Below, in pieces: positions 16,436-28,184 of a DNA stretch of 64,000 nt; positions within the stretch are counted from its first letter, which is position 1; each line of letters starts with the position of its first letter. A model generated the notes under the pieces. The model saw nothing but the letters and a program-made list of their open reading frames with translations. It had not been told where the DNA came from and did no database searches. The position numbers and the translations under genes were made by a program. The stretch is from Priapulus caudatus (lineage: Eukaryota; Priapulida; Priapulimorpha; Priapulimorphida; Priapulidae). The stretch spans positions 61,468 through 125,467 of the forward strand of contig NW_014577334.1 of the NCBI RefSeq assembly GCF_000485595.1, in the 5' to 3' direction.

Positions 16436-17953
16436 TTAACAATCTACTATTCTATTTCAGGTGACATGTTTCCGAATCTGAAAACGCTACTGGTCGCAGA
16501 CAATCCTATCTCCAACTTTCAGCCAGAAGATCGCATTGCGACAAGCTTTCCAAGAGTGACCTCGCTGTGTGTTATAGGGACAGCGATTACAGAGTGGGAG
16601 GACATTGACCGCTTGCGAAACTTCCCTGTACTGGTCGAAGTTCAAATCTCTGGTGTGCCACTGGTTGAGGTATTTTATTCTCATCTTTTGTAAGAGTACA
16701 TTTAATTACACATCATTATACTGTGCAATAGATGACTATCGAGTTTGACGAGTACATTCGAGGCGTAACACACAGCAGTAGTGTTTTTTATGTATTTTCT
16801 TTTCGGTTTAAATGAACGAAATTATACTTAATAGAAAGACAAGTAAAATGATAGGAATATACGAATGTCTAATATTATAAATGTATCTGGTTATATATGC
16901 AGTTATTTGTGTCTGTACAATAATCACTGGTTAACGGCACTAACGTTTATTAAACTGAAGCCACACAGCTCATGCAGTATATGAAGTCACATTTTCTATT
17001 TAATAAAACAAGGATTTGGAAGAGATAGAGCAGTGGCAGCTGCCAATCGCTAGACTTCCAGACATCACCACATTCAACAAGAGTAAGATTACAGATGATG
17101 AGAGGGAAACTTGTGAGAGGGCCTTCATCAGAAACTACACGGATAACGACCACAAACCTGATAGGTAAACAGCATATTCTACCTCAGTTGAGTAAGGCAA
17201 CGTACACCTTAGAAACTTTAGTCTACACACTGGCCCTGACAAATCCGTTATACCTGACGTTTGGGAAAGATTTCAGTTTCGTCAGCAGTGCATTAAGGCG
17301 TTTAACATTAAACTAATTAACTTGATGGAGGGATAAACTAATTAAGATAGTAGGGTTAAGATGACTGAATGGTCTAATAAGGGTCAACATAGGCCAATGC
17401 ATTGCTCACCATGGCATTAGGTTTGCCATCTTTCCTGTGATAGAAGTTTAAAACATTCTCACGTACTACCATCCAACCATAGGTATACCAGTGGATTGCT
17501 AAATATTGGATGAAACCTGTAACTAAAACCTGTAATATTACATACAGCGTAGCAATGTCCTCACAATGTGAATCTCAACACAGCAGAGATCTCAAATTTA
17601 CAGACCCAATCGGTAATACCAAAGTTTACTCACGCAGGTACTATGAGCTTGAGCAGAAACACGGAAAGCTGGATGCACTTGCTGATGTCAACCTAAAACC
17701 AAAGATGGTCGCCACGGTGCGGCTCAAGTACGAGAATGAGCAGTCGGTGGCGCGAGTGCGTCTTGACCTCACCGTGTGGGACCTACGGCGCAAGATGGCG
17801 CAGTGGGTCAAGCTGCCGCCGAACAAGTTCCGGTTGTACCTAGTGCAGAGCGACATGAGTTTGCAAGGTCCCGAGGAGATGAAGAACAACCAGAAGAAGC
17901 TGTACACCTACAACATTCGAGATGGACACGAGCTCGAGATTGTACCAAAGTGA
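10599..17953 (+). CDS. TBCEL: TBCEL, tubulin-specific chaperone E-like protein
   Basis: Seven coding exons: 10599-10740, 11146-11333, 15304-15482, 15837-15967, 16461-16669, 17013-17164 and 17638-17953 (stop TGA), with all phases agreeing, 438 aa (family about 424). It has no CAP-Gly domain, which separates it from TBCE. The middle is a run of leucine-rich repeats ([68 protein letters not shown]). Next comes the LRR-cap-like stretch [20 protein letters not shown]. The last ~85 residues form a ubiquitin-like domain ending in [14 protein letters not shown]. Members of the family destabilise tubulin in the cytosol. Between exons 1 and 2 a 12-nt microexon is possible (10866-10877). Introns 2 and 4 carry duplications described separately. 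Confidence 0.93.
12365..13101. repeat. First copy of a duplicated intron block (gap 1)
   Basis: This block, beginning around TTTTCAACTTTATTCGATGG and ending at GCGCACACGCGCA, is nearly identical to 14051-14800. It stops exactly where the second copy runs into a CA microsatellite, and is followed by a 10-N gap. This is what an unmerged contig overlap would look like. Confidence 0.85.
13102..13111. other. Assembly gap of 10 N
   Basis: Ten unresolved bases inside TBCEL intron 2. The sequence on the left recurs about 0.95 kb to the right. Confidence 0.99.
13292..13339. repeat. Small hairpin element with ATCAGGAGT ends
   Basis: Starts ATCAGGAGTC and ends GACTCCTGAT; the inner part is also complementary (GATTGATCAAT / ATTGATCAATC) apart from a six-base insertion. 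It shares its ends with the hairpins at 18076, 18830 and 19332. Confidence 0.75.
14051..14800. repeat. Second copy of the duplicated intron block
   Basis: Near-identical to 12365-13101, with a few substitutions and a short difference near its start. It continues into a CA microsatellite and onward to TBCEL exon 3, so this copy belongs to the contig carrying the rest of the gene. Confidence 0.85.
14805..14912. repeat. CA microsatellite with GCAC interruptions
   Basis: A long run of CA with GCAC blocks at each end. Frames reading HTHTHT across it are artefacts. Confidence 0.95.
16214..16460 (+). repeat. Tandem duplication including a decoy splice acceptor
   Basis: A unit of about 125 bp occurs twice (16214-16337 and 16339-16460). 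Each copy holds ACCAGAATTGTGTATGGAAA, a TTA microsatellite and CTATTCTATTTCAG followed by GTGACATG. Only the second acceptor (AG at 16459-16460) leads into the LRR frame (GTGACATGTTTCCG). The first leads back into the repeat unit. Confidence 0.9.
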
Positions 17954-18075
17954 TGCGCCGAGGTAACGTTTCACAGGGCCCAGTGTTATTGCATTAGGTA
18001 GAGGTATAAACAGGTGCTGTCTCATATAACAAAGGCATATGCTCTGTAAGAAACGTTCACGTATTTCTCTCATAG

Positions 18076-18161
18076 TATCAGGAGTACGTGGAACAAGACT
18101 TTTAGGATGCAATGTATGAAGAGTCAGTATGTGTCAGGAGTCTATACATGTACTCCTGATA
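18076..18161. repeat. Small hairpin/TIR element, ATCAGGAGT family
   Basis: Perfect 12-bp terminal inverted repeats, TATCAGGAGTAC and GTACTCCTGATA, 86 bp overall. A second internal TCAGGAGT arm at 18134 also pairs with the right end. No coding capacity. Confidence 0.75.
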
Positions 18162-18220
18162 ATAGATCACACAGCATTGGGATCAGCGCATCTCCGCCTG
18201 ATCATTCAGTTTCCTCTGTG

Positions 18221-18226
18221 AATAAA
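18221..18226 (+). terminator. Candidate polyadenylation signal of TBCEL
   Basis: AATAAA 268 bases after the TBCEL stop codon. Assigned by motif and position. Confidence 0.5.
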
Positions 18227-18829
18227 GCTTACTCTTAAATAGCAATCACCAATATTTATTACTGATAGGACCATGGATAAATAATTATAGTCACTAGCCA
18301 TTTGTTGTACAGTAAAAACCCAACGAGTAGGGATCAGAGTGAGAGCATGTGAGGTAGATACATGTTGGTCATCCACACCTTTGTTATGTGAGTGAACATT
18401 CACTATTATTCGTTTCCAATATCCAGGGAGTTCACCTAGTGTAGAAGCTATTTGTATGGTCATTGATGCAGACAGACCGGTTCTGCCGTTAGAGGTGCGC
18501 TCAATGTAGGTAAAGACAGTATTTACTATTTTTGGAGACGTTGAAGAGTTTTTTTTATTACAGCTAGTCTGCATTTGTGTTTGTGTGAGTGTGTGTATTG
18601 TGTCTTTGCGTGTATTGCGTGTGTGCGTGTGTGCGTGTATTGTGTGTGTGCGTGCGTGTGTGCAAGTATACATGATGTATTACAAGTAGCTGCTCTAGCC
18701 AACTCTGTTAGTGGAGCTTCATCGCGTATTAGTATGTGATGAAAGGTGGGTGTAGAGTGGGTGATCATTAGAATAAGCTCTTTTTGCATGGATAATTTAT
18801 GTAGGGCCTTGGCTAAGTGTCAACATGTT

Positions 18830-18876
18830 ATCAGGAGTTAATAATGACAAATTATTTGTCATTATTAACTCCTGAT
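18830..18876. repeat. Perfect 47-bp hairpin, ATCAGGAGT family
   Basis: Two perfect 23-bp arms starting ATCAGGAGTTAATAATGAC are separated by a single base. The immediate flanks both read GTT, a possible 3-bp target duplication. Confidence 0.85.
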
Positions 18877-19331
18877 GTTATATAGTCATGTGTTCCGGTT
18901 TTTAGCGGGAGTTGCAAGAATACAGAAGGCACCGTGTTGTAGTTGTGATTGGCTGGCTCAATGCTAGAACACAGACCTAATCGGTGCAATAGGATAAGGA
19001 TATGATTTTGCATTACTGCATAGGTAGCCGTAGGTCCGCATTTGCGTTTGAGGTTATGTGCATATTCACTATACATACAGTGTAGAGGTTATTAGCATTG
19101 AATCTGCTTTATCAGGTAGCTAAGCAGAGCTATAGTGATGTTTGTTTGATGTGTGTTTGTTCTCTTAGAGCCTTAGAAGTACAAAAATTGCTCTCGTGTG
19201 ATATCTTACAGTCACACATCATAGAAGGGAAAGCTCATGTTTGTAATAGACCAATTTACTGTTTATTGTGGCGATAAAGGTAGAAAACCAATATACCTAT
19301 GTGATATGATGTTATTGCCCACTAATAATGA

Positions 19332-19365
19332 CAGGAGTCTATCAATATCTATTGATAGACTCCTG
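19332..19365. repeat. 34-bp hairpin, ATCAGGAGT family
   Basis: Perfect 15-bp arms CAGGAGTCTATCAAT / ATTGATAGACTCCTG around a 4-nt loop. Same end sequence as the hairpins at 13292, 18076 and 18830. Confidence 0.85.
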
Positions 19366-20026
19366 ATAATGATGATAATCATTTTGGCTAAGCTCAGCTT
19401 TATGGCAAAGAGATTTCAATGTTTAGAAATTATCCTTTTAATCCACCAAATTTGATTGAGATTTAATTGAGACCTAGGATTGCTACATTATCCTGCAGAT
19501 TTCGCTTTAAATATTGTTTTAAAATACAAGTAAAACACATACGTTTGGCAACTATTACACATAATTACTTTGTTGACCCAAAACTTGATTTATACAGCCA
19601 TTATGAACACTGCATTTAAATTCCACAATTTATGTATACCCGTGTGAATATTCATATATTTATGTATCTAAGTCATATTTACTAATTTTAGAATTTTAAA
19701 TGTGTAGTAAGAATAAATTTAGTAAGTGTGTTGTAGACAAACCATATGTATATTTTTCACCAAGTTCAATTATAAATCAACAGTTATGTGAGTGAAGTCA
19801 CGTTTTTTGTCTATCTCTGTGTGTACAGCCCTTTGAATTAGCAATTATATAGTATATTATAGCATATTAGCTTATAGAAACAGATAGAACACATTTTCGT
19901 CCTATCTGAACACTACCAGTGCTGCAGCTTGTTATATTTATTTCATGCCAATGATAACAGCATGAAAATATCTATGTAATGATATATATAGAAAAGTTAT
20001 AAGGATATCTAATATATATTTGAGTT

Positions 20027-20868
20027 CGTATGTATGTATGTATGTATGTATGTATGTATGTATGTATGTATGTATGTATGTATGTATGTATGTATGTATG
20101 TATCTTCCCTATAGGCGGCCAAACCGCCCAAGCGATCTGGATGCAATTTTCACAGGGCCATCTCTTATACCCGGGGAGTGTTCGTAGCTGAAAAAAACCT
20201 GCCAAACCGTCAAACTCACCGAAAAATCCGTGAAAAACCCGTTAATTCGTCAATCTTCACACAATTCACCACTCACTGCACAGTGCTGCCACACAGAGAA
20301 AAAATCGATCACTCATTCCATCAGCTGCCGAAACCGAAAACGATTGTGAAACCCAAACCGAGCACCGAGCTAAAACAGAGCACAGCCAGTTCAAAGGTTA
20401 CGACTGCATTGTTTATCAACAGGCTTTGAAATGAGAAGCGCAACCCATTCGTACATGCTGTTACGTGCCATACGTGCATGCCGTACGTGTGGAGCTCAAC
20501 AGTTCGAGACGCCAGGAATCTTTACATATTTCCACCAGAGAATAACACGAAAAACATTGTTTATCAAGAGGTTTCCAAATGAAAAGTCCAACCCATTCGT
20601 ACATGCTGTTATAATAACTTTTTGTCATTTACACCATATTACTATTATGTTCCAGTGGTTCTAAGTTGGGTTGTGCTGTCATATAAATGTCATACGTAAC
20701 AGTTTTTCCCATGCTTATTATCTTATTAGACTGATTTCTAAATATTCATATTCTGTGCAATGTTATTGTCGATTTTTACCCAATGTTCCTATTGTGTCCC
20801 ATTATTAGTAGTATGAATTAGTAGCACGATTTTACCCAGCGCAGCGGGTACCAGCAGCTAGTATATAT
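20027..20868 (+). mobile_element. Helentron/DINE-like element with TATG microsatellite
   Basis: A TATG tract (20027-20104) is followed by about 760 bp of non-coding sequence ending in ACCCAGCGCAGCGGGT, a short stem-loop, then ACCAGCAGCTAG and a TATATA flank. A hairpin about ten bases before a terminal CTAG is typical of Helitron-type 3' ends, and an internal tetranucleotide microsatellite is typical of non-autonomous Helentrons. The left boundary is not defined. Confidence 0.45.
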
Positions 20869-21207
20869 CTATAGATATGTTCATGATCACAGGCATAACA
20901 TTTTTGTACAACTTCGAACCTACTATATAACAAGACAGCAAGTGGGTATAGATAAAATGTTATTTACAAGTTCACAGTATAATCTATGCCACGGTTATGA
21001 TTGCATATACAACACCCGATTTTGTAATCTTGGTAACCGTAAGTAAAATGCATTACAAAAAGTGTCCTGCAAATTCAAAGAGTAAACACTAAATAACAAT
21101 CATAGCAAAAAAGATACATTCCTATTACAGGTTAGCAGATCCTAACATCATCCAGATTTTCGCATCCGTGCATTCGGACATGGAACGAAGCTGTTTTTTG
21201 TCCCAAG

Positions 21208-23840
21208 TCATACGAATTCATTCCCGTCAGGTCCCACGTAGTCGGGTAAGATGGCCGCTACTTTACGCCTCAGCTCTGCCTTTCTCAGCTCCTTTGCCCT
21301 GAGTGCTTTCACGATACGTGGCAGTGCTTTCCATGCACAGAACATCTTCTGCTTTAACCGTCTACGTCATGCAAAGAAAGAAATGGCGACCATAAACCTG
21401 GGAGAGTTCAAATCAATTAATAGTTTCCAACTTCAACTACACGTCACGTACGTAACACAACGGCGAGCCTCATATTATGCATGCGAGTATTGTATTACGT
21501 TACACCGACCCCCGAAACAACTGTTGTGACAAAACGTTACCTTTCGTCGTGTTTCTTCGCCTTCGTCTCTTGTTGCCAGAGAAGGAGGTTTTCGTCGGTG
21601 GTGTATGCGAGCCAGACGTGAAGTACTTTCCTCTGCAACTTCTCAGAGTACAGCAGTTGTGCCCTTTCTTCCAGCTGCAGCATCTTCTTGCCATACTGTG
21701 CCAACGATGTGACATGCATTTCACGCACTTATGTACATGGAAATTAATACTAAAAGAGATGTACTTGACAGTTGTTTTGTTAGAATAGATAGATTTGGAA
21801 AATATAAATATAAAGTATATATAAATATAAATATGCACAATATAAAGTAAATAAATATATAGATAATAATGGATGGATGGGAGAGAGAGAGAGAGAAAGA
21901 GAGAGAGAGGGAGAGGGAGAGGGAGAGAGGGAGCGAGCGAGAGAGATTTGTTGTCCCTCACCTCCTTCCACTTCTGAAAGTATTGCCTGGTGAGAATCAG
22001 TCTATACATATCATCTGCCACCTGCGTGTTTTGAGTCTTGAATTCCAGAGCAACAGCATGCCACGAATGGAGACACTTTCTCAATAATGTTTTTCTAAAA
22101 TGAGTTAATAGTGTATAAGTTAATTGCTAATTGTGCATTAGCATGAGCTGTGCTGCTGATCAATAATTATGTTTTCAGATTGATTAAGAGTTAGACATTT
22201 TTCACACAACGAGATTATTGCCATTCTGAATATTGATCACGTGAAATGTCTTCGACATCATAAATAAAAATAGTACATGTCAATCATTAATTACATAATT
22301 ATAATAATTATATCATATGCAGGTAACAATAGGAAATGCTGATTAATAACCAACCTGTGGTGTTCGCTGGCCATTTGTTGTTGCTTGTGCTTTTCTGTAA
22401 CGAGTTTCCGCCACGAACAAAAGCTGCGACGGAGTAGCACTACCTTGTAGTGCTTGCCGGCTGTCCTGTTCTTTTGTCTTACTGCCTCAAGCCTTTGTTG
22501 TCGCTCCTCTTCTTGCTACACACACACACACACACAGTTCAGCTAATAGAGTTCAACAAAGAGTAGCTCTCTACACCAGGACAGTTTTGATTTTGCTAAA
22601 ACATTGGGATATTCAGGCAAAGTCACCCAACTTCATGAACTGGTTCTGATTTTGGGAGAGGCAACAGACTATTAGACTATTAGACTATTAGACAGCTGTT
22701 TAGACAGTGGCAACATTCAGGACTTCCAAGATTTAATCAGAATATTGAAGGCATACTTAGCTGCACAGAAATATCTACTGGACAAAAATGGACCCATTTT
22801 TGGGTGTAAAATCAGCTATAAGAGTCGGATCTCACTGGTTACATCTGACACCATGATTGAGGCAGCAAAATTCTCATTTGGTATAAAATTATCCATGTGG
22901 TACTGAGCGAATTGCGTAGGGCAAAACGCCAGAGGATTAAAATGATATTTGTGTAACGTGAGATATGCACGTGAAGTGCATGAAAATTGACACTGGCTAA
23001 AAATCACATGCCTGTTTTTCCAGCAGCTTTCGCTCCCTACGTTCAGCGAGCCTTTTCTTTTTCTCCTCTTCCTCCTGCCTTTGTTGTTCTTCCTCTACTG
23101 CTCGTAACCTGGCAGCCTCCTCTGCTGCCTGTTTCCTCTTGCGTTCCTCTATCGCAGCCCTCCTCTCTGCTCGTACCTTAGCTCTCTCCTCCATACACAC
23201 CAACGGCAATGGCTTCGTTTGCCGTTTGGATGCCGGCTCGGTTACGAACTCCGAGGCAATAGAAATTGTGGTCGTAGCAAAGCTGGCATTATCGCTGAGT
23301 GTCACGTGACTTGCACTGGTGTTAACTCTACTGCCATCACTCTCGGATACTACGGGGCTGCCACCGTCCACCACTGTAGTATTTTGGACAGGGCTATGAT
23401 TTCCAGGTGTCGTTGACATTCTCTGCAAATAATTGAATTGTTATAATAGTTATAATCATTAATTACTCGTACTGATAATCGTAATAGGAATAAAACCAAG
23501 AAGTATATTCTTGTCTTGTTGATGTGCGCCGGATTCACATGTTTACAGAAGGTTTCCCATAAATCTACATAATGAGCTGTTAAAAAGTGATGTCATTTAA
23601 AAAAAATAATCATTACTGTTTTTTTATAAATAATGTTGGTAATTGATTAAGATTCTCCTGCTTATATTTTAGTAAATGTGATTTTAGTTTAGTAATATTC
23701 TACAACGCGTAGAAAAAAATCGTAGATGCACTGCAATCTTTTACTAAGGCAACAACTAAACATCTGTATTTTCACCACAACATATCAAACACCACATTTG
23801 CTAGGAAACCCCATCAATGCACAAAACTCAAGAACACGTA

Positions 23841-23918
<78 letters not shown>

Positions 23919-25311
23919 GACGTACAATTATGAACAAATAGTGCATCTGCAATCACAAAAATACGACTGCGATGAGAAGCGAACCTGCTTATGTATGCTG
24001 CGCAGCTTGTCCTTGAGTTGCTGTTGCCGACAGAGAAAGTGAAGCTCGTCGATCTGCTGCTGCTGCTGGTGGATCAGCTTCTTCTGCTCACCCAGCATCT
24101 TGTGCTGCGTTGCGAACCTGTGACTGTACACCGCTCCCCTCCGTGCACCACCCTGCCGCAGGCTGCTAGAGCTACCACCACCTGAAAACAAATGACATTA
24201 CCAAATATAATCTGCTAATATATCGGTACTTGTATTTACTATACAAGGTGCCAGGTATAGATTTACTCCACTACTATTTAACACAGTATAGGTAATACCA
24301 ATAGTAGTGGTGCCATACTGAAACTTGAGGTTATAGGCAGTTTTATATAGCTCACTTGCTCATAAAGACAATTCTTAAAATGGAAGTTCTAACCTCTGTG
24401 ATTTCGAGTTTTAGTGCTAAAGCATTTTACTAATTTATTCTGTTATGCCAGCATAAAATACACAATTGAGTAGAATGGTGTTGGCAGGATCTTCTAGTAT
24501 TGAGTTAAACTGTTAAATATATCATAAATCTTTATCTTAAAATTTAACTAAAAAAGACTATACATGGGGCATCTGCTACCTGCTTGGTTACTGCCATGTA
24601 CGTGTGACCCATAATATCTCCACTGAGTTAATAGACAAGAAAAATATTCGAGAAATTTTGTTTTTTTGTTTTTGAATTTTATAAATGAAAGGTATTGAGA
24701 AAATATTGAGACTCTGCACACTACTAACATACTTACTTGACGGCAAATCTAGTGTACTTTTCACAACATGGATATCCTTCTGTGAAAGCTGCCAGGAGTT
24801 CTTTTTCGACAATCGATTGACACCACACTTGGTCCTTAGAGATGTGCTCCCGTGCGGCAGTGATACCTTTAGCGCTGAATCACTTTGTGAAGCGGGTAGC
24901 TTTACATCTTCATGGTATTTATCTTTAGCAACGCTTTCACTCTTAAACGAAGAAAGAGTCGGATAATTACGATATTTTTTAGAATTCAGTGGGATGTAAT
25001 CACACCTAGTGAATATCAGTCTAATGAAAAATGCTGTCACTCCCACTACTATTATAATTTTATCGTATCCCATTGTAAACGAGCATTACTATAACTAAGC
25101 ATTATACCAGTAGGTGAGAAAAGCAAATTGTTTTTATTCACTCCTGATTATACCAACTTCTTAAAACTACTACGAATAAAACCACATTTCCTTCGAAAAA
25201 AGCATTGCCTATCAGCTTGACCATCTAGCAATTCTTTGTTATTTTTTAGTAGTATTCTAGATCCAATTCTCCTAATGCTGAAAGCACACACATAAATGAC
25301 ATACGCATGCA

Positions 25312-25352
<41 letters not shown>

Positions 25353-26563
25353 GCACACGCACACGCACACGCACACACACACGCACACACAACTGCACCT
25401 GTCTATGCACCTGCCAGTGAGCTAGTGTCTACTTTTGTTAATTACTGGGACTATTTCAGTGTTTCGACAATGGACACCTTGCACTATAATATTATATCTG
25501 ATCAATTATTCATGAATATTCACCTACATCTAGATATATCAGTGTCTATCTGTCAATCTCGCTCTTGTGAATTGCACCTGGTTCACATACTACTGCTGTG
25601 CAGCAAATAGACAAGCTGCAGCACTCTATACTCTATAACTATAAAACAATAAAAGCTTAAACATATAAAACCTTAATATTAAATTAAGGTTTTATATGTT
25701 TGAGCTTTCGTTGTTTTAAAGCTATAGAGGGTAGAATGTAGGTTGACCGAACTAAATACGACCTAAATAAATAAAGAACCTGTTTAAATTATAGACATTA
25801 TTTTGAAAATTTATATCAGTAAATTGAAATCAATAGTAGCTACAAATATCCAGCTACACGGTGACCAGAAAACAGTGAGATACATACTAATTTTTCTGGT
25901 GACGATTTGTTTTCCCCACTTGTCCCTGACAACGTTCCAGATGCAATTGCTCCAAGAAAAGCATCCATTTTGTTCCTGGTTTCCAAGGCGACAACTTGCT
26001 GATTATTATACTCAATCTGACGCTGTATCACTAGACGCCATAAGAGGAAATACTTCCGTTGTGTTGCGTGTCTATGGTGTTGAACTGCCAGTAACATCTT
26101 CCTGCACGACAGACAAGGTGCAGAAGAATTGATTTGTTGTCATCTTGGTTACTACGTGCTGAAACTGTGAAATGACTTTTCTTATACTATTAACATTACA
26201 ATACATGATCGATATATCTAATACATATTTGTGAATGTATGTCTGTTCGCAATGCAAATCAATATGGAGCACTCTAGAAATGTCCAAGGACGTTCAGTAG
26301 GGGTAAATTTTGATGATGAATGTCATGGGCACATTGGATTTGACCTCCGAGGTCATCTAAGCCAAAAAAAAACACGGAAAAAAAACGTTAAATAAACGGG
26401 ACCCTGCAGCAGCATTAAATAAACGGGCCCCTGCAGCAACAGGATTCAAGTTAAAACAGTCCAAACAGAATTCAGCTTGCACTGACTTGCTTTACGGTTA
26501 CTAAAGATACAATAGATAAATAAATAAATAAATAGATAGATAGATAGATAGATAAGTAGATAG

Positions 26564-26594
<31 letters not shown>

Positions 26595-26595
26595 A

Positions 26596-26646
<51 letters not shown>

Positions 26647-26841
26647 AATAGATAGATAGATAGATCGATCGCTTGATCAATAGATAGATAGACGGATATA
26701 GATAGATAGATAGATAGATAGAGAGAGAGATAGAGAGATAGATAGATGGACAGATAGATAGATGGATAGATTGATGGATAGATAGGTGGATGGATAGATA
26801 GATGGATGGATAGATAGATAGATAAATAGATAGATAGACAA

Positions 26842-26885
<44 letters not shown>

Positions 26886-28043
26886 GTAGATAGATAGATA
26901 GATAGATGGACCGATAGATAGATGGACAGATAGATAAATAGATAGATAGATAGATAGATATATAGATATATATTTTTGGGGACATTTTCCTTTCAACCAA
27001 GTGGTCACCAACTGAGTGCTTTATTTCCCGGACAACGCCGGGTATCCTGCTAGTATAGCTATATATTTTAGTGTAGTGGNNNNNNNNNNCAAATAGGTAG
27101 TCTTCGCTTTTACGATAACGTCACCTTCATTAGAAATTTGAAGATGATCCGAGAAGAACTGCAGCCGGTAGAGCGTTCACAAGGAAATCTCTACGGCGGC
27201 GACGGCGGCGGCGGCGGCGCGACGATGCCAAATCCATAGTATCCCCACGAACTTCGTTCGGGGGATACAATAAATAAAGAACCTGTTTAAATTATAGACA
27301 TTATTTTGAAAATTTATATCAGTAAATTGAAATCAATATTAGCTACGAATATCCAGCTACACGATGACCAGAAAACAGTGAGATACATACCAATTTTCCT
27401 GGTGACGATTTGTTTTCCCCACTTGTCCCAGACAACGTTCCAGATGCAATTGCTCCAAGAAAAGCATCCATTTTGTTCCTAGTTTCCAAGGCAACAACTT
27501 GCTGATTATTATACTCAATCTGACGCTGTATCACTAGACGCCATATGAGGAAATACTTCCGTTGTGTTGCGTGTCTATGGTGTTGAACTGCCAGCAACAT
27601 CTTCCTGCACGACAGACAAGGTGCAGAAGAATTGATGTGTTGTCATCTTGGTTACTACGTGCTGAAATGACTTTTCTTATACTATTAACATTACAACACA
27701 TGATCGATATATCTAATACATATTTGTAAATGTATGTCTGTTCGCAATGCAAATCAATATGGAGCACTCTAGAAATGTCCAAGGACGTTCAGTAGGGGTA
27801 AATTTTGATGATGAATGTCATGGGCACATTGGATTTGACCTCCGAGGTCATCTAAGCCAAAAAAAAAACACGAAAAAAAAACCAAAAAAAACGGGACCCT
27901 GCAGCAGCATTAAATAAACGGGCACCTGCAGCAACAGGATTCAAGTTAAAACAGTCCAAACAGAATTCAGCTTGCACTGACTTGCTTTACGGTTACTAAA
28001 GATACAATAGATAAATAAATAAATAAATAGATAGATAGATAAG

Positions 28044-28085
<42 letters not shown>

Positions 28086-28140
28086 AATAGATAAATAGAT
28101 AGATAGATAGAACGATCGCTTGATCAATAGATAGATAGAC

Positions 28141-28184
<44 letters not shown>

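Larger units (their letters stand above)
17954..21207. other. Convergent intergenic region TBCEL / CCDC191
   Basis: 3.25 kb between two convergent stop codons. It holds the TBCEL polyadenylation signal (18221-18226), three small hairpin elements of the ATCAGGAGT family, a GT-rich tract near 18590-18660, a TATG microsatellite (20027-20104) and a Helentron-like end near 20866. No conserved protein frame was recognised. Confidence 0.6.

Noticed and set aside
25154-25271. Candidate extra CCDC191 exon ([12 protein letters not shown]...)
   Set aside because: Its splice phase is wrong (phase 0 is required and gives a stop), and the neighbouring exons already join in frame when exon 9 starts at 24941.
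26472-27011. 179-residue frame reading YLSIYLSI
   Set aside because: Translation of a GATA microsatellite; not a protein.
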